64,000 nucleotides of DNA. Source: Chionoecetes opilio. Its lineage: Eukaryota > Arthropoda > Malacostraca > Decapoda > Majidae. The first letter of the stretch is position 1. Every line of letters begins with the position of its first letter. The position numbers and the translations under genes are program-made. The notes beneath the pieces were generated by a model. That model searched no databases. It was not told where the DNA came from and was given only the letters and a program-made list of their open reading frames with translations. Where the stretch lies: positions 1 to 64,000 of the forward strand of contig JACEEZ010019061.1 of assembly GCA_016584305.1 (NCBI GenBank), given 5' to 3'. Below are positions 20,216 through 29,597 of this stretch, piece after piece.

Positions 20216-21367
20216 CCGGGCAGATCCTGTCCTCCCCGGACAATTTGGATTCCCTCTTCTACAATCTATTCTCCCGCAATCGAAACAAGTGTTGCTATTT
20301 GTCTTCCTTCGACAGTCTGCGGCTGAGTGGTTGTTCATTCTACAGTAGGGACAAAACATCTGTGAATCCCTTCTCCAAGCTAAACTCGACGGCTTCTGGT
20401 CGTTACATACTTTCCAGGCTTGTAATTTCCTTCCCATCCCTTCCATCTGTGCACGCAGTTCTCTAACCTCTGACTGACTAGCCGACAGTTCCTGTGACTG
20501 TTCCCGTGTGTTGGGAGGACTACTCTGGGAAGCGGGTGTTATTTCTGACGGCTGTCGTGGCTGGTTTACCGCGAACATTTTGTCGGTGTCTCTTCCGATG
20601 GCAATGGCCCTCTCGGTCTCCACTCTCTCTATGAATTTTTTTAGAGGGATTTGTTCATCCATAAAAAGTTCTAATTTCTCTTTACTGTGAATTGGCAATC
20701 CTCGCAATAGTTTTTTCTTAATGATTTTATCCCTACGGGGAATTTCTCCTGGGTATTTTGACTTCGCTTCCAGTATGGCGTATTTGCATTTGAGTTTATT
20801 TGCAAATTCTTGTGGATCTTCCATCCAGTCATACTGGACTTCAGAAATACTGTTAAGGATTCTGTCGACATTATTGTCTGTTAGCTCATCGTATAACCAA
20901 TAAGTTAGGGTGTTCCATGATCTAAAATCATGCTGACTGAGGGCATTCTGTATCAATAAGGCTAATTGCGGATCTACTCTATACATAAGTATCCTCTTTC
21001 TCTCCTTCAAATCCTCTGAACAACTTTCTACCTGGGAAAGGAAAACTGTCAACCTTCCCTCTGCTTCGATACCTTGTAAATCCCCGAGGTTCAGTATTTG
21101 TATATCTCTCGGTTTTATTAATAATCTCATTGGTCTCCTAACTTCCTGCTCCTCCTCCTTATTTTTCAAAAATAACTCAACCGTTTCTTTCGTCTTTGCT
21201 ACTTCTTGTTCTAGCTGACTCATCCACTTGAATCGCTCGCATTGTTCGGGACGGGTTTCGCCTCTCTCTTGTGTTACTCCTTCCTCCTTCTTAAGCTCTC
21301 TACCAATTGCTTCCTTTTGGAGGAAATCCTCCAAATCCTTTACTGAAAAACCCATTAAATCCTCCAT
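20213..21367 (-). CDS. gag: gag polyprotein (capsid and nucleocapsid)
   Basis: A 384-residue protein starts at an ATG with a good context (AAGATGG). The N-terminal ~90 residues are charged and probably helical. A central capsid-like region (about 90-260) has the spacing of gypsy gag proteins, with DWMEDPQEFANKL and KIIKKKLLRGLP as recognisable blocks. The C-terminus has a CCHC zinc knuckle (CPYCRMNNHSAADC, residues 339-352) and a second Cys cluster (C361, C364, C369, C376) lacking the His. It ends in a UGA that appears designed for readthrough into protease. It assembles the particle and binds RNA. The frame is intact. Confidence 0.9.
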   Translation of the reverse strand: MEDLMGFSVKDLEDFLQKEAIGRELKKEEGVTQERGETRPEQCERFKWMSQLEQEVAKTKETVELFLKNKEEEQEVRRPMRLLIKPRDIQILNLGDLQGIEAEGRLTVFLSQVESCSEDLKERKRILMYRVDPQLALLIQNALSQHDFRSWNTLTYWLYDELTDNNVDRILNSISEVQYDWMEDPQEFANKLKCKYAILEAKSKYPGEIPRRDKIIKKKLLRGLPIHSKEKLELFMDEQIPLKKFIERVETERAIAIGRDTDKMFAVNQPRQPSEITPASQSSPPNTREQSQELSASQSEVRELRAQMEGMGRKLQAWKVCNDQKPSSLAWRRDSQMFCPYCRMNNHSAADCRRKTNSNTCFDCGRIDCRRGNPNCPGRTGSAR

Positions 21368-21615
21368 CTTAAAAAAATAATTTCCTTCCGTAAATAAAAA
21401 AAAATGTATATTTCCCTGATTTTTCCAACTAGTGTTGGGCTTCCACGGTGGCTATTAAACTCACGACAACCCTCCGAAGATGCTTACTTGCTGGGGCGTC
21501 TTCCAAGCCTCAACACTTATTTACGTATTTTTATGTCCTAATTACGGTGGGTGACCAGGCCCTCCTAACGCCTGCACTGCCGCCCATGCCTGATAGTTGT
21601 GTCCTATTACATTTA
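21368..21615 (-). other. leader between SGNH-like ORF and gag
   Basis: About 250 nt without an extended minus-strand frame. No clear splice acceptor or second promoter is obvious. How gag is translated downstream of another ORF is not evident. Confidence 0.5.
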
Positions 21616-22123
21616 CTAGCTTCTCATATACCTACCTGCAAAACCCCTGCTCGTCCTACCGAAATGCACCCCGTCATACGCTAAGCCGTGTGCATAGGGT
21701 TTGGCGTTAAAGCTTAATTTCCTATACTGCGTTAGTTTTTTTATTTAATTTATTGTTTATTGCCCTGCTTATTTTATCATAATTTTCTTGTTCTACTCTC
21801 CTAGCGTAATGGTCTGTTATGATCCTATGTTCTATCATACAAATCCTTATCTCACATCGGCACGTTGCCTGCAATGTTTCTACTACTTTCCTAATATCTT
21901 CCACTATTGCTTCCACCTTACTGTTGCCTTTAATATCATTACTGCCTAACCATAGGATGACTAACTCAAATTCTTTCTGTAATACTCCGTTGAGTCTGTC
22001 ATCTACAAGGAAGGTTCTAGCCTTGCCTCCCGGCGCTCTGTAAACTTCTACTGTTACGTTAGGCTCATCCACCTCCACAGTCTGAGGGATCTGGCTATGT
22101 CCTACTAACGCTACTCTATACAT
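21616..22123 (-). CDS. extra ORF: SGNH hydrolase-like protein upstream of gag
   Basis: The first ATG is at 22123. The frame begins MYRVALVGHSQIP, where GHS fits the block I nucleophile motif (usually GDS). It then has ILWLGSNDI (residues 55-64), the GxND block III motif. The frame stops at 21722, but the next frame carries AYDGVHFG (about 21651-21680), a perfect block V DxxH dyad, and then ends at 21616. The shift falls at an A7 run near 21738, a typical site of sequencing error. Repaired length would be about 168 residues, near the minimum for SGNH folds. SGNH enzymes are Ser esterases or lipases, and esterase domains are known in ORF1 of CR1-type LINEs. The block I Asp is replaced by His, so activity is uncertain. 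It could be an accessory protein of the element. Confidence 0.7.
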
Positions 22124-22218
22124 GGATATGACCCTGTGTACTGGCACTTGGCAAAAATAATTAACTAACAAGGAGTTAGTTGGCTCGTGGGTAAGCGGAA
22201 ACCATCGAATGGATCCAA

Positions 22219-22234
22219 ACCGCTGTCACCAAAA
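22219..22234 (-). promoter_or_regulatory. candidate primer binding site
   Basis: On the minus strand, 3 nt after the 5' LTR end, is TGGTGACAGCGG (22231-22220). TGG after a short spacer is usual for sites matching a tRNA 3' CCA. The first seven bases resemble those paired by tRNA-Trp in some gypsy clades, but I cannot confirm the tRNA. Confidence 0.6.
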
Positions 22235-23162
22235 TGTAGTGTTCATTTTGACCATCTACACCTTAGTTACCATTATGTAGTGCCCACCTTGGGAGTGTAC
22301 TCTACAGTCCTGGTTACTCCGCTGCCACCACCCACATTAAGTGGGAAAAAAAATATATGATTGAACAAAAATAAAAGATTTAAGAAAATATGTATGTTGG
22401 AAACTGAATGATAACTCGTTAATATATTTCTAATTATAATATATTCAACTCTTTACTGTCTCACTTCCCAACTGGTGTACATTCATAAGTTATCTTAATA
22501 TTAAGATTTCCTTCCCTCCTAGCGATACGCACGCGAAATGCTCAAGTCGTTATCCCCAATATAATTTTACTATCTTTGGTAACTTCAGTCGCACTGTTAC
22601 CCCTTAACGATACGCACATTAATGCTCAAGTCGTTATCCTAATATAATGTAAAACGTAGTCTATCCACTTCCAACTGTTTCCCTCTCACTTATTTTTCAA
22701 TTTCCTTCTTTCTCCTTGTCCTCACACGGCTGGCTGTGACATGTTGTGGTTGCCCCCTTCTGCTAATTTGTGAGCGCTTGGCCCCCTGGTCCGCCAACAG
22801 CATCCTACCTTGGGACCCTAAGTAATGCACTTCATTAGTCTTGGTCAACAAAAGAATCACCAGTAAGTCATGTCTACATCTCTAGTTAACAAACATTTCA
22901 CAACATACCTTTACCAAGGGCGAGAATATCACCTTCCCACAGGCGACTTAACTCAACGAACGTCGAGCTGCTTCTAAAATTATTCTAACCTAGAATCCCC
23001 GTTCTCACCTCGTTTCGCTACGTGTCTTAATTACTACTGGTTTAAAATATAAGCCTAACCAGTGATTCAGGAATGAGGCGTGGAGGAAAATTCCTCGTTA
23101 GCTTATTGATACTTATGTGTTATTTCATCTCTTCCCCTATTAATGTAATTTCTCGCGTTACA
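22235..23162 (-). repeat. LTR (5' LTR of the minus-strand element)
   Basis: It matches 14926-15863 over its whole length with a few indels, mostly in a short 'gttatcctaata' tandem section (about 22545-22660). The promoter for the element should lie here; no clear TATA was assigned. Confidence 0.93.
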
Positions 23163-23224
23163 TGTGTATGTAGTACTACAGATTGGTGATTGGTGTTTGT
23201 CTGTGTATGCAGTGATGAAGTAAC

Positions 23225-23275
23225 AAACGCCTACACACACACACATGCACACACACATACACAACACACGCGGCG
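23225..23275. repeat. (AC)n microsatellite
   Basis: An imperfect CA run lies beyond the 5' LTR. With the GT run before 14926 it suggests that the insertion split a larger CA/GT-rich tract or that two tracts flank it. Confidence 0.7.
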
Positions 23276-23307
23276 TTGTGTTATTGTGACTGCTGTGGGC
23301 ACGGGAA

Positions 23308-23395
23308 GCATCCAAAAGAACATAATAACATAAGAAAATAAGGAAGCTACAAGAGGCCGTGAGACCTACACGAGGTAGTTCCTGTAGTGATTGTG
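23308..23395 (-). mobile_element. LINE 3'-end fragment
   Basis: The module 'aagaaaataaggaagctac' plus 'aagaggccgtgagacc' is the reverse complement of the C-terminal end of the LINE at 33125-33800. Copies also lie at 31505, 31629 and 32312. It is followed by a block (about 23435-23480) related to the palindrome at 63378-63995. Confidence 0.6.
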
Positions 23396-23483
23396 AATTT
23401 CCCCTTCATCTAGGGCCCTAGGCGATTCATTATGTACTCTTGACGAACTCATAGAAAAACAGGTATAGAGTGGAGCGCCTTAN

Positions 23484-24221
23484 TCGTCCATAACTGGGTA
23501 CATTCATAGTTTAATATAACTCCTCCTCCTAGCGATACACGCAAATGCTAAGCGTTATCCTAATATATACTAACTTGGTACTTCAGTCGCCTGTACCCTA
23601 ACGATACGCACATAATGCCTCAAGTCGTTATCATATAATACTAACTTGACTTCGTCCACTGTACCTTAACGATACGCACATTAATGCTCAAGTCGTTATC
23701 CTAAATAATGTATACTAGTCTATCCCACTTCCAACTGTTTCCTCTCACTTATTTTTCAATTCCTTCTTTCTCCTTGTCCTCACACGGCTGGCTGTGACAT
23801 GTTGTGGTTGCCCCCTCTGCTCATTTGTGAGCGCTTGGCCCCCTGGTCCGCCAACCGCATCCTACCTTGGGACCCTAAGTAATGCACTTAATTAGTCTTG
23901 GTCAACAAAAAAGAATCACCAGTAAGTCATGTCTACATCTCTAGTTAACAAACATTTCACAACATACCTTTACCAAGGGCGAGAATATCACCTTCCCACA
24001 GGCGACTTAACTCAACGAACGTCGAGCTGCTTCTAAAATTATTCTAACCTAGAATCCCCGTTCTCACCTCGTTTCGCTACGTGTCTTAATTACTACTGGT
24101 TTAAAATATAAGCCTAACCAGTGATTCAGGAATGAGGCGTGGAGGAAAATTCCTCGTTAGCTTATTGATACTTATGTGTTATTTCATCTCTTCCCCTATT
24201 AATGTAATTTCTCGCGTTACA
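23484..24221 (-). repeat. third, truncated LTR copy
   Basis: From about 23490 to 24221 the sequence follows the same LTR to its terminal CGCGTTACA, but it lacks the first ~250 bp in plus orientation and has many small deletions in its first 230 bp. An N at 23483 marks poor assembly at the truncation. It is either a solo or truncated LTR of a second insertion, or a misassembled copy. Confidence 0.85.
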
Positions 24222-24409
24222 CTGTGCTTTCAATAATGTCAACCTTAACGATATTCCTTGAGCCTCTGTAAGAGGTAATGAAGTGTACGACACTTTTACT
24301 CTCGGCAACATCAAGAAAGAGCTTTGGCAGCGCTACAATCGTATTTTGTGATGGCAAGCAGGGGCGGAGCCTAAATAAGTATAATTTTACTCCGGAAGGA
24401 CACTACAAA

Positions 24410-24557
24410 ATACGCCTTATATCTAACCTAACCTATACCTAGTCTATATCTAACCTAACCTATACCTAGTCTTTATCTAACCTAACCTAACCTATACCTA
24501 GTCTTTATCTAACCTAACCTAACCTTTACCTATAAAAAAAAAAAAAAAAAAAAAAAA
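24410..24557. repeat. CCTAA-rich tandem repeat and poly(A)
   Basis: Units of 'atctaacctaacctatacctagtct' type repeat about four times, then an A-run ends the array. Related to the telomere-type arrays at 9955 and 11930. Confidence 0.75.
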
Positions 24558-25557
24558 TACATAAGTCTGTAGTGATGCTAAAATTGGTCCTATATTGTGC
24601 CTGGCGACATTAGTGCAGTGGCAAGTGACTGGCGACTACAGTGTTATCTACGGTAGTTATCGGCATCATGCAATTCCTTATAAAACGGACAGAATTGTGA
24701 GATCATTTATAGTACACGGTCTGGCACGAACACTTGGCCACGGGAAAAGTTGGAACTCTCGCCCACGGGGACGCGAGGAGATCCGGCAGACGCGAGTACT
24801 GTAACGAAGCGAGGGGGGGGGGGGGGGAATCCAGCCCTCTGCTCCCGTCACAAGACAGTGCGGGGCCTTGGAGAGAACGGGAAGGACTGTAGGTAGGACC
24901 CTTCATGCCCAGATCTTTCCTCTGCTATATAAAATTGTCTTTTAAGAGCCATAAAATTTCGAAAAATGACTGAATATACCAAATTAACTAATGGACAAGG
25001 ATACTAAACAGGTTATATCTATAAAATATTGCTTATAGTCACTAAAAATTGACTAATGGTACCCAAATTACAATGGAATTTACGTTCTGGGTCTCAAGGG
25101 GTTAAAAGGAAACCCATACTGCTGCACACGGCTTATTTCCTCCCACTACTACCCACTGCACATATAAACACCTGCCCTCTTGTGCAATAACACCCAACCT
25201 GCAAAGATGATTCAGGGGCTTAGAAATGGGGGTAAAACTGCAGTCAGTACAGCCCTCCTGGTATAATACAGTTTAAACCACAACACGCTGGGTGGTTTTA
25301 AGAATCCTCGATGCGTTCTCATCAAAAGGAGTATTTCTAACCCCTACAACAGCTGACGCAAATGAAAAATAACATTAGGACGATCCCCTAAATGCAGATG
25401 TCATCACTTTTCCTGCGGCTGTCCAATGATGAAGAGACAGAGTAAGGTTTATGCAATATACATATATGTGACCTGCAGAAAATAGGAGTGTAACTTATGC
25501 GTGGAAAGACTGTTTTTTAAGGCAATCAGCAGAGAAACCTTTAAAACCCTGGATACA
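24558..25557. other. no gene recognised
   Basis: Contains a G-run at about 24813-24828 and a segment related to 13480-13480 and 49440 repeats (actctcgcc blocks near 24755). It lies downstream of the zinc-finger gene's 3' end. Confidence 0.4.
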
Positions 25558-25563
25558 TTTATT
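25558..25563 (-). terminator. polyadenylation signal AATAAA of the zinc-finger gene
   Basis: On the minus strand AATAAA lies about 190 nt after the stop codon of the zinc-finger ORF, a usual 3' UTR spacing. Confidence 0.6.
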
Positions 25564-25748
25564 GAAAGTCACACCTGCACTGCCAACCCAACAACTGCTG
25601 GGGCCATTACTCCTTCACAGAACACAAGGGCACGGCTGCCACCACACATGTAACACACTGCCCACCACCACCACCACCACCCATTGCCACACAGGACACA
25701 CTCCCACAGGCACGGGTACAACCACACTTGTCCACACAACACACCACC

Positions 25749-27365
25749 TCAAAAGTGGATCTTCATGTGCTGGGCAATATCAGGCTTTGTCTTGAAACAC
25801 TTGCTACAAATATCACACTTGAACTCCCGCAAGCCAGTGTGTCTAAAGGTGTGTTTGTTGAGTTCAGAAATGGTATAAAACCTTTTCCCACACTCTAGAC
25901 ACTCGTGATTCTTAACACCACTGTGTGTCAGGGTGTGTGTGGTGAGGGAATGCTTTGTAGTAAATCTTTTCCCACACTCTAAACATTCATAATTCTTATC
26001 ACCACTGTGTGTCAGAGTGTGTTTGTTGAGTTCAGAAATGGTATAAAACCTTTTCCCACACTCTAGACACTCGTGATTCTTAACACCACTGTGTGTCAGG
26101 GTGTGTTTGGTGAGGGAATGCTTTGCAGTAAATCTTTTCCCACACTCTAAACATTCATAATTCTTATCACCACTGTGTGTCAGGGTGTGTTTGGTGAGGT
26201 CACCCTTTGTAGTAAATCTTTTCCTACACTCTAAACATTCATAATTCTTAACACCATTGTGTGTCAGGGTGTGTGTGGTGAGGTGACTCTTTGTAGTAAA
26301 TCTTTTCCCACACTCTAAACATTCATAATTCTTATCACCACTGTGTGTCAGAGTGTGTTTGTTGAGTTCAGAAATGGTATAAAACCTTTTCCCACACTCT
26401 AGACACTCGTGATTCTTAACACCACTGTGTGTCAGGGTGTGTGTGGTGAGGGAACGCTTTGCAGTAAATCTTTTCCCACACTCTAAACATTCATAATTCT
26501 TATCACCACTGTGTGTCAGGGTGTGTTTGGTGAGGTCACCCTTTGTAGTAAATCTTTTCCTACACTCTAAACATTCATAATTCTTAACACCACTGTGTGT
26601 CAGGGTGTGTGTGGTGAGGTTACCCTTTGTAGTAAATCTTTTCCCACACTCTAAACATTCATAATTCTTAACACCACTGTGTGTCAGGGTGTGTGTGGTG
26701 AGGTTTATCTTTGTAGTAAATCTTTTCCCACACTCTAAACATTCATAATTCTCAACACCACTGTGTGTCAGGGTGTGTGTGGTGAGGGAACGCTTTGCAG
26801 TAAATCTTTTCCCACACTCTAAACATTCATAATCTTTTAAACCACTGTGTGTCAGGGTGTGTTTGGTGAGGTCACCCTTTCTAGTAAATCTTTTTCTACA
26901 CTCTAAACATTCATAATTCTTAACACCACTGTGTGTCAGGGTGTGTGTGGTGAGGTTATTCTTTGTAGTAAATCTTTTCCCACACTCTAAACATTCATGA
27001 TTCTTAACACCATTGTGTGTCAGGGTGTGTGTGGTGAGGTGACTCTTTGTAGTAAATCTTTTCCCACACTCTAAACATTCATAATTCTTAACACCATTGT
27101 GTGTCAGGGTGTGTGTGGTGAGGTCACTCTTTCTAGCAAATCTTTTCCCACACTCTACTAAACATTCATAATTCTTAACACCAATGTGTATCACTGAATG
27201 ACTCTTGAGCAGACTCTTGTATTTGAATGTTTTGTCACACTGCTGACACTTCAGCTCACTGCGTGCCTTGTGGCCTGAGCTGCCTGCCTCCAGGTGATTC
27301 TTGCCATCACCCCTGTGCCTCCCCACCCCTGAGGCAGACTGACCCTGCTGCTCCCGGCCACTCAT
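25749..27365 (-). CDS. C2H2 zinc-finger protein with 18 tandem fingers
   Basis: A 538-residue frame from the first in-frame ATG (27365) is intact. After a ~38-residue basic, low-complexity leader come 18 C2H2 fingers (first Cys near residue 40), nearly all exact 28-residue repeats with the framework ECLECGKRF...LTTHTLTH. Linkers are SGVKN, NGVKN or SGDKN in place of TGEKP. Only helix positions vary: SDL, SHL, NNL, GDL, RSL, INL, GNL, SEL, HSL. Finger 2 has an extra residue (CLVEC, C-x3-C). Finger 1 and finger 18 are the most diverged. Probable nuclear DNA-binding protein; no KRAB, ZAD or BTB is in this exon. Near-identical framework with variable contacts indicates recent tandem duplication. 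The frame is open further upstream (to about 27504) without an ATG, so an upstream exon is possible. Confidence 0.9.
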   Translation of the reverse strand: MSGREQQGQSASGVGRHRGDGKNHLEAGSSGHKARSELKCQQCDKTFKYKSLLKSHSVIHIGVKNYECLVECGKRFARKSDLTTHTLTHNGVKNYECLECGKRFTTKSHLTTHTLTHNGVKNHECLECGKRFTTKNNLTTHTLTHSGVKNYECLECRKRFTRKGDLTKHTLTHSGLKDYECLECGKRFTAKRSLTTHTLTHSGVENYECLECGKRFTTKINLTTHTLTHSGVKNYECLECGKRFTTKGNLTTHTLTHSGVKNYECLECRKRFTTKGDLTKHTLTHSGDKNYECLECGKRFTAKRSLTTHTLTHSGVKNHECLECGKRFYTISELNKHTLTHSGDKNYECLECGKRFTTKSHLTTHTLTHNGVKNYECLECRKRFTTKGDLTKHTLTHSGDKNYECLECGKRFTAKHSLTKHTLTHSGVKNHECLECGKRFYTISELNKHTLTHSGDKNYECLECGKRFTTKHSLTTHTLTHSGVKNHECLECGKRFYTISELNKHTFRHTGLREFKCDICSKCFKTKPDIAQHMKIHF

Positions 27366-27540
27366 GCTGCTGCCCGGCCCCACAGCCTCCACCGCAGCAA
27401 CACTCTGGCCACCACACGCGACGGCCGGTCCTGCGGGAACCCTCGGGGATGCCGCAGCGAGCCGGGTCAGTGCCGGGCGGGGCAGCCGGCCTGGACTGTG
27501 ACCTCAGCACCTGCAACAGTGGTGACAGTCAGCACACAGA
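27366..27540 (-). promoter_or_regulatory. GC/CpG-rich 5' region with possible splice acceptor
   Basis: Upstream of the zinc-finger ATG the sequence turns GC- and CpG-rich. A minus-strand acceptor-like ccactgttgcag ends at 27511, so the coding exon could begin there. A stop lies in frame just inside it, so the ATG at 27365 would still be the start. Confidence 0.35.
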
Positions 27541-27661
27541 GAGCCACACGCTGCCCTGACACTCTGCTCCTGCCTGCGGGGCCCACACCCTGCTTCCTGC
27601 CTCACTCACACCACACTTGGCAAGGCCTCCTCTCCCTCCTCCTCCTCAAAGGGGAGGTGAA

Positions 27662-27757
27662 TACAATAAACCCTTCATGCTCGCGGGGGTTAGGGAACAG
27701 ACACACCCGCGAGTATCGTAAATCCGCGAGCATGACATAAGTCATTCATTTACCCAT

Positions 27758-27805
<48 letters not shown>

Positions 27806-28491
27806 GTCACAAGGAACTGGCCAAGGGCACAACAAAAATGGGTAACACAAAACCCGCTTAGCCGCCATCCCTATAAAGAAGACAGTAAGAGAATAAAATA
27901 AAAACAGAGGGGTAGGCCAATTTAGTTCGGGAGGTGTCTTGTTACTCTTCTTTTGAAAAGATTTAAGCCATAGGAAAGTGGAAAAATAGAAACAGGAAGA
28001 GAGTTCCAGAGTTTACCAGTGAAAGGATGAAAGAGTAAAGATACTGATTAACTCTTGCATTAGGAAGATGGACAGAATAGGGATGAGAATGAGTAGAAAG
28101 TCTTGTGCAGCGAGGCCGCGGGAGTGGGGGAGGCACACAGTTAGCAAGTTTAGAAGAGCAGTGAGCATGAAAGTAACGGTAGAAGAGAGCAAGAGAAGCA
28201 ACATTGCGGCGGTGATTTAAAGATTGAAGACAGTCAGTCAGAGGAGAGGAGTTGATGAGACGAAAAGCTTTTGACTCAACCTTGTTTAGGAGAGCTGTAT
28301 GAGTGGATCCTCCCCAAACATGTGAGACATACTCCATACATGGGCGGATAAGGCCCCTGTAGAGAGCAAGCAATTGGGAGGGAGTAGAAAAAAAAAAGAA
28401 AAAAAAAAAAAAAAAAGGGGGGGTAGGTTGAAAACCCGCGAGTAATCAAATCCGCGAGCCTGAAACCCGCGAGCATGAAGGGTTTACTGTA
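27662..28491. mobile_element. pogo/Tigger-like element with LINE insertion
   Basis: Ends CAATAAACCCTTCATGCTCG (27664) and its reverse-complement counterpart ...GGGTTTACTG (28489) are flanked by TA. Subterminal 'ccgcgag' motifs repeat on both sides. The interior is a truncated LINE (27760-28400), not a transposase. Confidence 0.78.
27760..28400 (-). mobile_element. 5'-truncated Jockey-type LINE with poly(A) tail
   Basis: The minus-strand frame at 27963-28373 reads LYRGLIRPCMEYVSHVWGG, then ESKAFRLINS and PPPLPRPRCTRLS, the C-terminal part of a jockey-like reverse transcriptase that I recognise from decapod genomes. The T-run at 27760-27803 is its poly(A) tail. The end of the coding region is slightly broken. 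It inserted into the pogo-like element. Confidence 0.82.
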
Positions 28492-28518
28492 ACTGGACTA
28501 ATAGGGTGAATAAAGGAC

Positions 28519-28845
28519 GTGTTGATGAAATTGAATGATGAGGAGGAAGAGACAAGACTTGAAGATGAAGTGGAAGAAGTAGTAAGATTGGGACCTTATG
28601 CAGAAGGAAGAGATAGACCCATCAAAGTAAGATTGAAATGGCAGACTGCAACCCAGGAGATCCTGGCGAGAGCTTTTAGGCCGAGGTCAACGGATGATGA
28701 CAGGGAGGTGGATGCAAAACAAGCCGTGAAGGAAGAGCAAAGGAAAGGAAACAGGAAGTAAGGCAGAAAAATGAACATAGAACGGAGGAAGAGAAAGCAA
28801 CATGTTTTTTAAGGTAGTATTAGATGAATGGCTGAGAAAATTATA
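28519..28845 (+). pseudogene. LINE ORF1-like fragment
   Basis: VVRLGPYAEGRDRPIKVRLKW and QTATQEILARA match a coiled-coil plus RRM-like region seen in LINE first ORFs or linker regions of crustacean elements; the acidic EEEETRLEDEVEE start fits a coiled coil. After a frame change, EHRTEEEK is seen. It ends where the next pogo-like element inserted and resumes at 29440. Confidence 0.6.
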
Positions 28846-29235
28846 TACACTAAAACCTCTCCTATTGGGACTAATTGGGCCAAGGAGTGGTCCGAGTAAT
28901 GCAAGGATCCGAATAATGGGGGGATTATATATGGGGGGATAGGTATAAAAAAAAAAAAAAAAATAATAAATAAATAAATAAATAAAATCTAGTTGTATAT
29001 ACTGTATTAGGTAGGAAATTTCGCCCCCTAAAAAAAAAAAAATTCTAGGTGTATAGTATATTAGCTAGGAAATTTTGACCCCTTAAAAAACCAAACCCCC
29101 CCCCCATCCCACCCCAAAAAAAAAAAAAATTCTAGGTGTATATTTTAGCTAGGAAATTTTGACCCCATAAAAAAAAAAAAAAAAAAAAAATCCTAGGTGT
29201 ATTATATAGCTAGGAAATTTCGACCCCTTATAAAT

Positions 29236-29275
<40 letters not shown>

Positions 29276-29308
29276 CGAGGTGTATATATTGCTAGGATAT
29301 TTCGACCC

Positions 29309-29389
<81 letters not shown>

Positions 29390-29437
29390 GGAGGAGGTTG
29401 GAATAACGAGGCTCCGAATACGAGAGGTTTTACTGTG
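28846..29437. mobile_element. pogo/Tigger-like MITE with long A-runs
   Basis: Ends CACTAAAACCTCTCCTATTG (28848) and ...CGAATACGAGAGGTTTTACTG (29435, read in part). TA is present at the left; the right flank is TG. Four internal units of 'tctaggtgtata-ttagctaggaaattt' with long A-runs (28951-29385) make it a tandem-expanded copy. It interrupts the LINE fragment. Confidence 0.75.
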
Positions 29438-29597
29438 CCAAGAAAAAAGACTGAAGGAAAATGTTGTGAGGAAATATGTTGTACAAAACGGAATGGCAGT
29501 GATGTACACGACCACAGATGTGATGATACCAAGCAGCCTGCAACGGAGAGATTATTTATTAACTAAAGATCCAGGCGTGGTATGTCTAACAGACTCC
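29438..29597 (+). pseudogene. LINE endonuclease start fragment
   Basis: VRKYVVQNGMAVMYTTTDVM followed by DYLLTKDPGVVCLTDS resembles the first strands of an APE-type endonuclease (usually ...DVVCLTETKL). It continues the LINE fragment of 28519-28845 and is cut off by the satellite array. Confidence 0.65.

Larger units (their letters stand above)
14926..23162 (-). mobile_element. Ty3/gypsy LTR retrotransposon, near full length
   Basis: Two long terminal repeats (about 930 bp each) bound an internal region coding on the minus strand. In coding order it holds a primer site, an SGNH-like ORF, gag with a zinc knuckle, an aspartic protease, RT with YLDD, RNase H, an integrase with an H2C2-type N-terminus, catalytic core and GPY/F module, then a purine tract. 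The domain order RT-RNase H-integrase and the GPY/F module place it in Ty3/gypsy (Metaviridae). Flanking TGTG (14922-14925, 23163-23166) is a plausible 4 bp duplication in a GT run. The LTRs differ mainly by small indels, so insertion looks recent. No env-like frame is seen. Confidence 0.92.

Noticed and set aside
21722..22171. Longer form of the SGNH-like ORF starting at 22171
   Set aside because: The codon at 22171 is TTG. The first ATG is at 22123 and directly precedes the conserved VALVGHS start.
25749..27392. Start of the zinc-finger protein at 27392
   Set aside because: The codon there is GTG. The first in-frame ATG is at 27365, which is the better eukaryotic start.
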